From Paragordius varius (taxonomy: Eukaryota > Nematomorpha), in assembly GCA_964247055.1 (NCBI GenBank), contig OZ176051.1, forward strand, positions 10,478,001 through 10,542,000: a stretch of DNA of 64,000 nucleotides, in the 5' to 3' direction. Shown in pieces: positions 37,000 to 47,650 of the stretch (position 1 is its first letter; every line of letters begins with the position of its first letter). Position numbers and translations under genes: made by a program. The notes under the pieces are model-generated. The model saw only the letters and a program-made list of their open reading frames with translations. It did not search any database and was not told where the DNA came from.

Positions 37000-39900
37000 T
37001 AATTAAATAAATATAATATTTTAAAACTTTTTATGTTTAACTAACAGGTGATGTTCCTTAATGAACTTGAAGAAATTTTGGATGTGATAGAACCGCCTGA
37101 ATTTGTAAAAATCCAAGTCCCACTTTTTACACAATTGGCTAAATGTGTTTCAAGCCCACATTTTCAGGTATTTGGGTGAAATTTCTATTTTTCATCCACA
37201 AAAAATGTTTTGATTAACATTGATTTTCGGTGATAGCCGAATCGCTTATATTTTAAAATCAACACCATGTACAGTCATCTATCCTTTATTTTATAAATTT
37301 ATTTTTTTTTTTCGTTAAATGGGTATAAATATTTGGTAAAGAATGGAAAAAACAAGAGCTCTATGGTATTAATAAAATCATATTTATCAAAAAAGTATAA
37401 GAATTACCATAGAGCTCATGTTTATTATTTACCAAATTTTTATACACATGAGATAAAATAAAGGATATATGACTGTTAGTTAAGGTGGACCTTTTTATTT
37501 TCACCTACGAAAAAAACTCCTAAAATATATTTTTTTTGCGCAACAATCAAAACTACTGACCTTTGGCTTTTAGGTTTATTAAAGTGTTCTACAGCCAATA
37601 TCACAGTACCACTTGATAAATTTATTAATCTGTTTTTAACTACAGTGTTTGTAAATTTCTGACTTATTTATACATATGAATAGGTATCGGAACGTGCCTT
37701 ATATTTTTGGAACAATGAATACATTATGAGTTTGGTTAGCGATAATGTTAAAACAATACTTCCCATCATGCTTCCTAGCATTTACGATAACTCAAAATCC
37801 CATTGGAATAGGTTTAAAATTTTGGGTTTGTTAAAACTAGGTTATGTTCATAATTTGATTAAAAAATATTTTTTTGTTAAATTATAGAACGATAATTGGA
37901 CTTATTTACAATGCCATGAAATTGTTTATGGAGATGGATCAACGATTTTTTGATGAATGCGTACAAAATTATGAAAAAAATCACAAAACGTAATATTTAT
38001 ATACATATATAATATATACAATATAATTCCTTTTATTATTATCATGCAATAAATCCCAAAATCAAAAAATTTTACCCTAAATTTTTGGCTAATGTACAAT
38101 GACATAAATGATTTTGCGCGGAAAAAATTCGCGCTTAATATTGAAAAATAGGCGCAATCATGTTATTTTACTCTAAAATAGTATATTCTTTTTCTTTATT
38201 TTTTTCATCATAATTGTTTTTGGAATTAAAAAATATATATTTTATCAATATTATATATACATTTACAACTCAAATTTACTCTTGAACATATCATGTCCCC
38301 CTAAAAATAAATTACGTATTTTTGGCCTAATATATTAATAATGAAATATTTTCTAATTGGATAGTTGATAGTTTTAATTATTTTGATTAAAAATGATTTT
38401 TTTTAAATATAAAAATTTGTAATTTCCAATATTGAACATATAATTATTAGGATAATTTTAGAAATGGTATATCTTATATGAAAAGTATTGAAAAATGTCG
38501 TTAATACATTATCATTAGTTTTTAAAGAAATGAAATTACTGATTAATTTGTAAAAATGTTGACACAGTACAAATTTTTTTATCTCTCACAGAGCACATAG
38601 GCTTAGAAAACGGGAAAAACGACAAGCATGGTCCACAATCAAGGCTAAAGCTAAACAAAATTTCACATTTTTATCTTCTTTGACGACGACGACCGCCATC
38701 ACACCTTATAATTACGACAAAAAAGACATTAAATACGATTTATTACCAGATACTACTGATACGGATAATACAAGGTTAAATGATGATGTTGATTCTGATA
38801 TTGACAGTGAATATGATGATGATAGCCAATGTAGTGAAGATGAGTGTAGTGAGGAACTTAAAACAAAATCGAATCAACATGAATCTACTAATGGATATGG
38901 AAAAGGTTAGTGACATATATTTATATATACTTGAGCGCTTTTAATTATCCTTATTTTCAATTTTATATTTATACCATTTTCCAGTTCATAACGTTTGTCG
39001 ATTGACTGATGTATTTGTTTTTTCATATTATATCGGGGAAATACGCTGCTTGAATCAAATTTTCCCATACACTTGATTAATTATTAATGTTAAAAATTAA
39101 ATATTTTATAATTATCTCCTATTAATATATGTATAATACCATCAATTTTAGCCTTAAACAACAATATCTATACAACAACTTCCACAAATCGATATCAACT
39201 AAATGCTCAGAAAAATAATGCGGACAGCAACATAGGTGCACCAAAATATGTTAACGGTAAAACTTTTAAAAAATATATATGTTTGATAATTTGGAGTTTT
39301 ATTATGTAATGTCCAATTTTATATATTGATGTAATTTAGAAAAAAAAGTGTTGATTCTATTAAATTTATTTTCAATTACAAAATTAAGGTGTTCAGCTTT
39401 GGTCTTCGTCTTTTGTGCACAGTCATAAGGTTAATATTTTTTCTGAATGTTGGTCTATGACAGCAATTCACAATTTTTCTTAGTCAAAATATTACAAACA
39501 ATTTAAATTCCTTTCTTTTACAAATTCAACAAGACGTGCTCACAGATTATGATTATAATCGATAAAAATGTAAGTATACCTCTAAGGTTTTAAGATCTTA
39601 AACAGTCGCCCGTGTTACACTCATCTTTTCAACAAAAAGGGTTATTATAAAAATTGGTAAATAAAAAAGAAATTTGGTTAATTTCAATTTAAATTTTTAT
39701 GTTAAATTCGATTGAAAATATTATACTATAAATAACACCCTATGATTCAGGAATAACGAATTTCCAATACAAAATCATAATATTACACCGAAAATATTAC
39801 CAAAATGTAATTCGTGGTGCAAAATTATTTAGTTGTATTTTCTTTAATATTCAATAAGTTATTAAAAATTAAATCTGATTTTCTATTGAAATCAATAGGA

Positions 39901-41342
39901 GAGTTAATATCAAAAACTATTAATCATCAGTGATTCGTCGTAATTATTTAACTTGAAATAATCGCACATTATTAAATATGCATTGTCATATTAATGCAAC
40001 CAACTTATTTAAACTTATTTCAAATCAAATAGGATATACTAATTGTGATTCATTATATATCATCTGTTTTTTAGTAACGAAACCAATGTACAAAATGGCA
40101 ACTACCACTAATTTGGTAACACAAACACGCACCTTGAATGACACAAAAGGCTTTTTATCTTCAACGCCTTCTCACACAAACGGTAAAAAGATTGTAACGA
40201 ATCCGTTTCTCCTTGATTCTCAACAATCTTACAACTCTTTAGATAACCAAAAGGGTATAATAACCTAGCAAAGCACCATGCTTTATTTAGAAAGGCACAT
40301 ATTTAAGATATCATAATTTTGATTTCAGTTTGTACTTCTTTTTTAGCATTCAATTGTTTAATAGAGTGTATAAAAATGACCGACACTTTATACATTTTTT
40401 TAAAAGAGCTTTTTACTATCTTGTCGATAAATATATAAGCTAAAGTTACTTATTAACATAAAACTAATTTAATTGATATAAAAATACGTTTATATGAAAA
40501 AATGAAAATTATTGGATCAATTTTCCAAATATTATTGTAAATAATAATTTGTTTATTATAAAAAATGCAGTTGAAATTTTATGCAGCTGTTTTTTGGATT
40601 TTTTGAATTTTATTATTTTAACATACTAATTTACTCTTAAGGTTTTGGCTTGACTTTAGTTATTAAGGTACAAACTGAATCCTTACACTTTGTAAAAATA
40701 TATTAAAATACGATATTGATAAAACTTATTCAATCAGTCATTAAATGTTGTCTATTTTAGTAATTTACATTTTCCAAATTCATTACATATAATTTATTTC
40801 GTTTTGCTAAAAAAAAATTTCTCGTGATAAATTAAAAATAATTAATGTGAAAATGAAAATTAGAACAACAACACCGATCTCTTACAGATATTACAACAAA
40901 TTTTAACATAACAACAACCCTTCTTTATACTACTTCGAATGATGTCACCACTGATACAAACAATACTTTTATTACAAATGGAAATATTAATGTCAAAAAT
41001 AACGATGAACGATCTAAAAGTTTTTCTGGTCTTTTATCATCCTCAACTGTTGGTGGAAAAAATCAAAAAAATATTTTCATTGAATCAAACAATCTTAATA
41101 ATAATGGTAATGATAATGAGCAAGACCCCAGTTTTGATGTTAATAATAATGCAGTATATAGTCTAATTTATATTTAGCTTTGATTTAAAAAGAATTATAC
41201 CTATAAGCTGTAATTGAGTGGGTAACGACGAGGGTTTGTAATGTAAACGGCCTGGAAATCGCGTAAAATAACGTAAAAATAAAATATTTATTGGTCCTCA
41301 AATTTTTGCCATAGGTATCATCAGGAGATACAGTTAAATATA

Positions 41343-41378
<36 letters not shown>

Positions 41379-42272
41379 CAATAAAAATAAAATAAAAATG
41401 AATAAAATCAAGAATACTACTTATATAGGAAAAATTCGCAAAGAAACCGTAAATGGACAGAAAGTTAATTGCAGATTCTTTTTTTTATAACTTAACGGTT
41501 TCTTTGTGATTTCCTACTTTCATTCTTTTGTCCATTAACGGTTTATTTGTAATTCTTTCCTATATAAGTACTATCAATCATGTATTTTATACAATTTTTA
41601 ATTTAATTTTTAATGCATTATATCTATATTTTTTAACTGTTCTTCTAATGATGCCTATGACGAAAATTTAAGAACCAATAAAATATATTTTATTCGTACG
41701 TTAATTTCCGGCGATTTCCATATCGTTAATGATTATACATATGCACAGGGTCCCTCGTACCCCGATTAATTTAAAATGCATAGCTTAATATTCGCACCAT
41801 TAAACTTAAATTTTAAAATTAATTTTTAATAGGTATTCATTTTTTATGATGAATAATAGAAACACATTTTGAAATAATTTTTGGCTCATTATAATGCCTC
41901 TAAATTATAAAGTAAAGTTTTAGAAAGCAAGATCTAAATTCAAACACTTTATATTTGAGTGTTTTAAAATTTTATTAGCTTTTTTTGTTATGTTTTAAAT
42001 GATTTGCTTTTGGAATATATTTTAATTAATGCCGCTTTTTAATATACAGATTATAAACTCTCAATTTATTATCCAAGATTTACTGATCATAATTGCCTTT
42101 TCACATTTAAAAGCAATATATCAAAAGTTTTAGATAAATTAAGTTTTAATAATATAATTGGGAAAAAAAATTTTTTGAAAAATTTTAGTATAAATAAATC
42201 ATATAATTATTTTAGATTAGATCAAACTCCTTCTCCTCAGCAACTCAAAGTTCTTCGATAACAGCAACTTAG
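30708..42272 (+). CDS. PP2A regulatory subunit B56 (B')
   Basis: Targets the PP2A phosphatase to substrates. Sixteen exons, 729 aa, all GT/AG with matching phases: 30708-30816, 30840-31039, 31068-31178, 31508-31600, 31812-31942, 34527-34586, 35401-35563, 36902-36952, 37048-37167, 37684-37811, 37888-37989, 38592-38905, 39152-39256, 40075-40254, 40888-41153, 42216-42272. The HEAT-like core (~33-445) is colinear with animal B56: [152 protein letters not shown]. The LxxIxE-pocket residues (H192, R193, Y195, R202 here) are kept. The tail (~446-729) is Thr/Asn/Ser-rich with an acidic patch ([18 protein letters not shown]). Introns 1 and 2 are 23 and 28 nt. The last exon is inferred; without it the frame stops at 41177. 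Confidence 0.93.
30817..30839 (+). other. Ultra-short intron, 23 nt (B56 intron 1)
   Basis: Begins GTTAGA and ends ATTAG. Unspliced, the frame from the ATG at 30708 stops at once (LLRG-stop). Spliced, it reads [20 protein letters not shown], matching the animal B56 stretch (human PPP2R5C IRDVPPADQEKLFIQKL) without a gap. Phase 1. Confidence 0.85.
31040..31067 (+). other. Ultra-short intron, 28 nt (B56 intron 2)
   Basis: Begins GTAAAA and ends CTTTATAG. Removal joins LVEM to [13 protein letters not shown], matching HMFAVNMFRTLPPSS of human B56 residue for residue. Phase 0. Without splicing the frame stops inside TTTATAG/TTTAAG. Confidence 0.9.
31943..34526 (+). other. B56 intron 5, 2.6 kb, no feature seen
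   Basis: Phase-2 intron, AT-rich throughout. I see no repeat with recognisable ends and no gene. Confidence 0.5.
34587..35400 (+). other. B56 intron 6, 814 bp
   Basis: Phase-2 intron. A short G-rich patch (GGTTGGGGGCGGGG, about 35130) is unusual for this window; nothing else is identified. Confidence 0.45.
35792..36567. mobile_element. Fold-back element in B56 intron 7
   Basis: Arms of about 320 bp (35792-36110 and 36240-36567) are inverted copies: GTGCTAATAAAACATGAGTC near 35939 pairs near 36402, and CGTTGCAGACGTGT near 36089 pairs with ACACGTCTGCAACG near 36244. The ends are similar when read inward (CAGTGGTGAGAATGAA and GCAGGTGAAAATGAA). The ~130-bp centre has no gene. Located between exons 7 and 8. 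Confidence 0.8.
36953..37047 (+). repeat. (TA)n-rich short intron of B56
   Basis: Intron 8 (95 nt) begins GTATATATAT directly after exon 8 (SPKE) and is mostly a TA run to about 36994, so the microsatellite itself supplies the donor site. Confidence 0.85.
37271..37476. mobile_element. 206-bp hairpin MITE in B56 intron 9
   Basis: Near-palindrome: ACAGTCATCTATCCTTTATT at the left faces AAATAAAGGATATATGACTG at the right, and GAGCTCTATGGTA faces TACCATAGAGCTC near the centre. It is flanked by TA on the left. MITE-like; no coding. Confidence 0.8.
38253..38330. mobile_element. End fragment of the TTCACCCT-repeat MITE
   Basis: Resembles the left end of the element at 45034-45336 (CATTTACAACTCAAATTTAC, then CCCCTAAAAATAAATTACG). 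Only one end is seen, within B56 intron 11. Confidence 0.5.
41223..41740. mobile_element. Fold-back element in the last B56 intron
   Basis: Arms 41223-41470 and 41490-41740 are inverted copies: CATAGGTATCATCAGGAGA near 41321 pairs with TTCTAATGATGCCTATG near 41645; CCTGGAAATCGC near 41250 pairs with GCGATTTCCATAT near 41711; AAGAAACCGTAAATGGACA near 41441 pairs near 41530. A (TA)n run lies at about 41346-41374. Its position between exon 15 and the inferred exon 16 resembles the other fold-back elements lodged in B56 introns. Confidence 0.75.
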
Positions 42273-43817
42273 AGTTGTTTGTTTGCAATATATACATATG
42301 TTAAAATTGGGATTTTATTTATTATTTTATAATAGTTTTAATAGACCAATTTTTATATTGTACATATGTATACATGTATTTGAAACTACTTATTTTTGTC
42401 CCACACAAAACTATTTGAATGTTTATTACTCATGACAAAAAATATTTAATATTTATACATTATTTATCAATTTTACCTAATGATTTTCTGTATTTGTTAG
42501 GTCATTAATGAAGGAAAAATATATAAATAAATGATTATTCTCTTCACCCCTAATAAATATCGTATTGTATAACTTATTCATAACGATTTGACGAATTTAA
42601 CCTGAATATAATGGAATTTGGTAAGGAAAAAATTTATAATTTATAATTAATTAAGAAATTAATATAAAATATAAAGATATATTTAATAATTTATTGTTAT
42701 TGATTTGGGTTTTTATTGCTAGCTCTCAAAAGTTTTGTTAATATTTTGGATCTTATTGGCTTTAGAAAACGAAACAAAATGTTGCATATTCACGCATGGT
42801 AAAATGATTGATAATTCTGCTTTAACCCTTTCGTTTACATTTACGCATGGTAAAATGCGAATAGGTGCGGCTTTTCGTAAAAAATGGGCATAACTTCAAT
42901 TGAAATAAATATTTTTTGGTTAATTACATATTTAGGCCTAAAAATATATTATAAAATTTGTGATTTTTTATTTGCATTAGTTATTTAATTACGGTAGCTC
43001 CCAATTTGACAATTTTCATATTTTAACCTAAGACTTTGTAATTTTCTTGGACAATATTCAAATACGACCCAAATTGTAACAAATATATTTATTCTAATGC
43101 AGCTGATAACATTTAATGTAAAGGATTTATAATTTTGTATGCCATTTGTAAGAAACAAAACATGACTAGTGATAAATTAATAAATGTATATTGGTTACTG
43201 TAAATTTTTGAATTTGACATAACTTGCATAAATATACAATCTGCAAATGTAATTCAATAATGGTGTTTTCAGTTTGGGTGTTGTGCGTGATAAAAGGGGT
43301 TAAATAACATCGTTAAATGCCTTAAAAAGTATTTAAAAATTAAAGTTTCCGAAAATTATCTAAAACAAACCAAATCCGAAGGTGAAAGGTAAATAAATAA
43401 GTTACGGTGGATATAAAATTCTGAAAATTGGTAATCTATTGAGTCATTTTTCTAATATTCCATTCGTTTATTATCTGTTTAAGATTTTAATTAAATAGTA
43501 CTTTTTTAAGGTGGCGAATAATGCAAAATGTAAAAAAAAATAATTATTTTTAATGGAAAAATATCAATACATTTAACATTATATATCTCGTGATCGTGTT
43601 CTTATAATTATTTTTATATTGAAGTTTTATAAATTTAATTATCATAATATGGGTGAAGTTTGAGACTTTGCAATGTTAATAATGCTTAAAATAATTTCGC
43701 CCCAAAACAAAAACATCCATTTTCGTTTTTTATCGCAATATCTCGTTTTCTATTTCGCATGCTGAGTCAAAATCCATTCAAACAAGGTTTTTAATGAGTA
43801 TAGAAACAAAAATCAAG
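42273..43817. other. Intergenic region, convergent 3' ends
   Basis: AT-rich, 3' flank of B56 on the left and of the Asn/Gly-rich minus-strand gene on the right. ACGCATGGTAAAATG is repeated directly at 42792 and 42843. No gene is seen. Confidence 0.45.
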
Positions 43818-45500
43818 TTATCCGATATTTCCGTAATTGTAACCCAAACCTACTCCTGCCCCATAACCAGTCGGAATTGACGGTGGAAAATACCTTAAAG
43901 GTGCAAGACCGACTGATCCATATGCTCCGAAATTCCTAATACCTCCACCTCCTATACCCTGAGAAGCTGCTATTCTGTTCCCTGCAAATTCCAAGTTTGC
44001 TAAACTATTACCTATACTTGGGGCAAAAGATGTACCCCCGGGTGAAAACGGTATGTTGTTATAGAAAGCCATGTTATTGTAACGCAGTCCGGCATTCGTA
44101 AATGCTAACTGATTGATGGGATTTGAGCGCATAGCTAGTAGGCTGTTGAAAGCATTGTAAGCTAATGGATTCAAAGCTGGGTTTATAAAGGGCAAGGTTC
44201 CAGTACCTCCAAGCATCATAGCTGCTGGATTTGCAAAATTGGAATTCAAAAGATTATTATTATTATTCCCGAATGCCATATTAGGTATGCCAGGTATAAG
44301 GCCTATTCCTGTGTTTGCGTTCGCTAACATAACGTTATTATTATAAAATGGTGAATTAAGCGGCACCATACCATTGTTCATAACGTATGGGTTGAGCATG
44401 TAACCACCGGTGAGGGGATTTGAGTTTCTTACACCTGGCCCTCCAAATCCCTGGCTGCCAGCATACATACTAAACGTTGGGAGATAGGAAATACCTCCTT
44501 GGATAGGATCATTAATCATAATTTGTCGGCGTTGGATAATGGTTGGATCTAAATTACTTGAATTACCATTAGGATTCGTATTATTCTGCAACATTTCATT
44601 ATTGTTTTGTATCAAGTTTGTGGATTTTCGATTTGAATGTATATCGCTGGGATGCGATGGCGGCGAATCTAACATACGAAGGCGTTGTGATCTTGATTGA
44701 GGTTTTAAGTCACGTTTGTGAATTTTGAATTGGTAATGAAGTCTCTATGTAAAGCGAAAAAGGATATTTATTTTTCTAGTTTTTTCAATTATTTATTGAT
44801 TGATTTTTTTCAGAGTTTTATTAAAAATATAAAAACTGTCTATAATTTATTCCTATCCAATTAGCACACCGTTATTCAATATGGATATTAAATGAATTTG
44901 CTGTTAATTCAATCATTTAATATAGCATTAATTAAAAATAATTTTAAATATATACCATATTATTAAAAACATATTAGTTACTAAAATTTTGGATTTTTGA
45001 GTTATAGATGAATAAAAAATTTAAAAAATTATTATACCATTTACAGTTCAAATTCACCCTGTAACAGTTTATATTCACCCTCGAACAATTCGAATTCACC
45101 CTAAAAATAAATTATGTGTTTTTGAAAATATAACTCATTATTAATATGAAATATATCTTTATGGCATAGTTTATTATTTTTTCAGTATTATTTTAATATA
45201 AAATAAAATATTATTTTTTAAAAATATATAATCTAGTTAATTTTTAAAACATATAATTTATTTTAGGATGAATTTGAATTGTTCAAGGGTGAATTTAAAT
45301 TGTTTAAAGGTGAATTTGAATCGTAAATGATATAATAGCTATAAATATGGATAACTAGTAATTATTACCTTGCTATTTTTTATATTCTGAAAAATGTTTG
45401 ATTTTTCGTATCCAATGGTCCCTCGTTTGATCATAATTTTATAAATTAGGCGACTTTCCATTTTTTCTCCTATTAAGGAAGCCAGCTTATCACAGAATAT
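43818..45500 (-). CDS. Unknown Asn/Gly-rich protein (3' part of gene)
   Basis: Two exons are supported: 45500-45369 and 44744-43818, phase 0 at the junction, acceptors TTGATGTAG and TTACATAG. The first gives IFCDKLASLIGEKMESRLIY and KIMIKRGTIGYEKSNIFQNI; the second starts RLHYQFKIHKRDLKPQSRSQ (basic), then a ~285-residue low-charge tail full of Asn, Gly, Pro, Met and Phe (GFGGPGVRNSNPL, MAFGNNNNNLLNSNF, GIGGGGIRNFGAYGSVG, GYGAGVGLGYNYGNIG at the C-terminus). The tail composition is that of a prion-like or disordered domain. I do not recognise the family. No start codon is identified; more 5' exons probably lie beyond 45500. The intron 44745-45368 holds the MITE at 45034. Confidence 0.6.
45034..45336. 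mobile_element. ~300-bp MITE with repeated TTCACCCT end motifs
   Basis: The left end starts TATACCATTTACAG and has three spaced copies of a motif (CAAATTCACCCT, TATATTCACCCT, CGAATTCACCCT, about 24 bp apart). The right end is the inverted counterpart (AGGATGAATTTGAA, AGGGTGAATTTAAA, AGGTGAATTTGAATCGTAAA). Sits in the intron of the Asn/Gly-rich gene. No coding. Confidence 0.75.
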
Positions 45501-45859
45501 CTACATCAAGATATAATAAAAAAATATATTGCAATCTTGAGATTTTTAAGACAGGTTAAATATTTTTTTATTTTTGATTTTATGTATCAAAAATCTAAAG
45601 TCGTTAAAGACATAATCCGATAAAATGTGATTTTCTGATTTGTTATGAGACTTTGAAATTAATCAAATAAATTTAATTAAATTAAAAATCAAAAATTCTA
45701 ATGCTAATTGCTTACCGAGATATTAATATACTTTTATTGAATAAACTGATATCGAGCATTATTATAGGCCACATCTGCATTTTAAATGTCTAAAGTGGTA
45801 TATAATTTACATGTCTGTTGCCATGTGTGAATTTTTTCTTTTATTAGTCACATATTAAT

Positions 45860-46077
45860 TGAACACTGTATTTTTTCGGGACAATTTTAAAAATGTAATA
45901 AATAAATTAAAAGATTACATGGATAATGACATGTTAATAAGTACCGGTTTAGACTTTTTACAGATATGGCCTATGATAGGATCACTGTCTGAAAAAAATC
46001 GCTCAAACATCGTCTCTTAAAAGCGCCATGCATACCATATCAGAAAGGATGATGTAGTTAGTAAACGCATCGATTAG
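45860..46077 (+). pseudogene. Short coding-like relic, family unknown
   Basis: One plus-strand frame is open for about 55 codons, including MDNDMLISTGLDFLQIWPMI and GSLSEKNRSNIVS, then a stop, then in the same frame KRHAYHIRKDDVVSKRID. The composition is protein-like, unlike the surroundings. It could be a dead mobile-element frame or a last exon after the acceptor at 45972 (TTTTTACAG). Not resolved. Confidence 0.3.
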
Positions 46078-46466
46078 TTTAAAATAAATACCATTGTATT
46101 GATAGGTTAATTTTTAATAATTTTGTGTCATACCGAATATCATATAATCATAAATGTTAAAGGCTTAAATAAAATAATAAAATAACTGAAATTCCATATT
46201 TAAAATTAAATTATTATAAATATAAAGGCAGGACTTTGAGAACATACTCAAAAATACAAGGCCCCCATAATTATTAAAAAGACAATGCGAAAAAGTTTTT
46301 AAATCTAAAGATATAAACGACATCGAATTATAATGTTTTTATACTAATAGTTATCAATCTATTTTTATAATTCAACTTTACTTTCTAGTTTTAGGTAGAT
46401 TCTCGCATGTGATTTAATTTATAATTAATATTTATTTAAAATTAAAACATATATATTATTGCGCAG

Positions 46467-46615
46467 TGATTTTATTTTCCAAATTGAATGAAAACAGCGA
46501 TTTTATCCCAATATCACAATTGGATTGTTCGGAAAATATTTATTTCTCTCTTAATTATATATTGTCCAAAATACCAACAAAAAAGTATAGCATTTTTGCT
46601 TTTATTCGACCGAAA
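46467..46615 (+). CDS. Candidate internal exon, protein unknown
   Basis: Open frame bounded by a good acceptor (TTGCGCAG) and donor (AAA|GTAATA), 149 nt, ending in phase 0: ILFSKLNENSDFIPISQLDC, SENIYFSLNYILSKIPTKKY, SIFAFIRPK. Its phase would match the terminal exon at 53183, so the two could belong to one plus-strand gene interrupted by a 6.6-kb intron with a Helitron in it. No family recognised. Confidence 0.3.
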
Positions 46616-46679
46616 GTAATAATAGTTGCCACAATTACTAATATCATACCAGGAGTATTTTCAAGTTTTTAACGGCTTA

Positions 46680-47650
46680 ACTAACAGAAGACGTCAGCGA
46701 AAAGTAGAAACACAATTAATTGGATACACATCCCATGTTATCGAACACAGACAATTTGAATGCACCCAAAACTACCCCCTTATTATCATTTGATAGTCAT
46801 GTAGAATTTCGGGGCTGAAAAAAATCAGAACGGATTCCCATACAAGCATTATCATTTGCTGGCAGAAACTAATGATGAGTATGCTCTCACATGGGTAACA
46901 TGATTCCGAAATAGTAAAAGCTCATGTGAAAGATGGAGTTTCTGGTCGAGCATACAAATGTCAAGTCGCTTAAGTGCAAGATTTATGAGATGATGATCCG
47001 ATTTAAACTCAATGCCAGTCAGTGGAATCCTTACATTTATCACAAAAATCAATCGGTAGACCTTTACAAGCAATGGAAATGATAAATAAATACGTTAAAT
47101 AGATCTTACAGAATCTAATTTACCGTCAAATCAAAAATCAATCCTGCTTCCATGTGAAATAAATTTTCAATTGAATTATGCGGGTGATGAGCTGTACTTT
47201 ATTTTGTTAATATATGGTCAATAAAATCGGCACCTAGTTAAGCCAGTTTATTAGCATTAAGGCCGCAGCAAGCAAATCAGTCTCTCGGTGTTGGACCAGA
47301 TCGGTTTTTGTGTATTAACTTTTGGAGCCCGGTGAAACCGGATAGACAACGCTTTCTCCAAAAATTAAATTTAATCTAAAAATCAATTAGAAAACGACAG
47401 GAATGGGTCAGAAGACATGGCAAAGTAATCTACTACATATCAATGCCCCGTAACACAGAGAAAAAAACGCCTTTGAAGAGAAAACTTCCGCATCCGCCGT
47501 ACTCTCTAAAATAGGGGCGTCTGTCTATTACCTCAGATGGAGAATACGCTCACAAGCACCACTTCCAGAAAACGCATGAGAAATCGTCCAATGATTTGCA
47601 ACCAAAGACAATCAGTTTTTTGCCATACATTCATATCTTATCTGAGAGTT
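46680..47650. mobile_element. Decayed coding relic of a mobile element, family not identified
   Basis: This kilobase is clearly less AT-rich than its flanks and shows several protein-like plus-strand pieces in different frames, for example around 46687, 46826, 47240 and 47420. It looks like an old, broken element with many interruptions. I could not match it to a named family. Confidence 0.4.

Noticed and set aside
40939-41166. 75-codon plus-strand frame in the B56 3' region
   Set aside because: It is the wrong frame of exon 15; the spliced B56 frame through the same bases is open and matches the upstream exons.
45960-46125. Minus-strand exon upstream of the Asn/Gly-rich gene (KLTYQYNGIYFKLIDAFTNY...)
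   Set aside because: It has a good donor in the right phase but no AG acceptor between the upstream in-frame stop and the frame, so it cannot be a standard internal exon.
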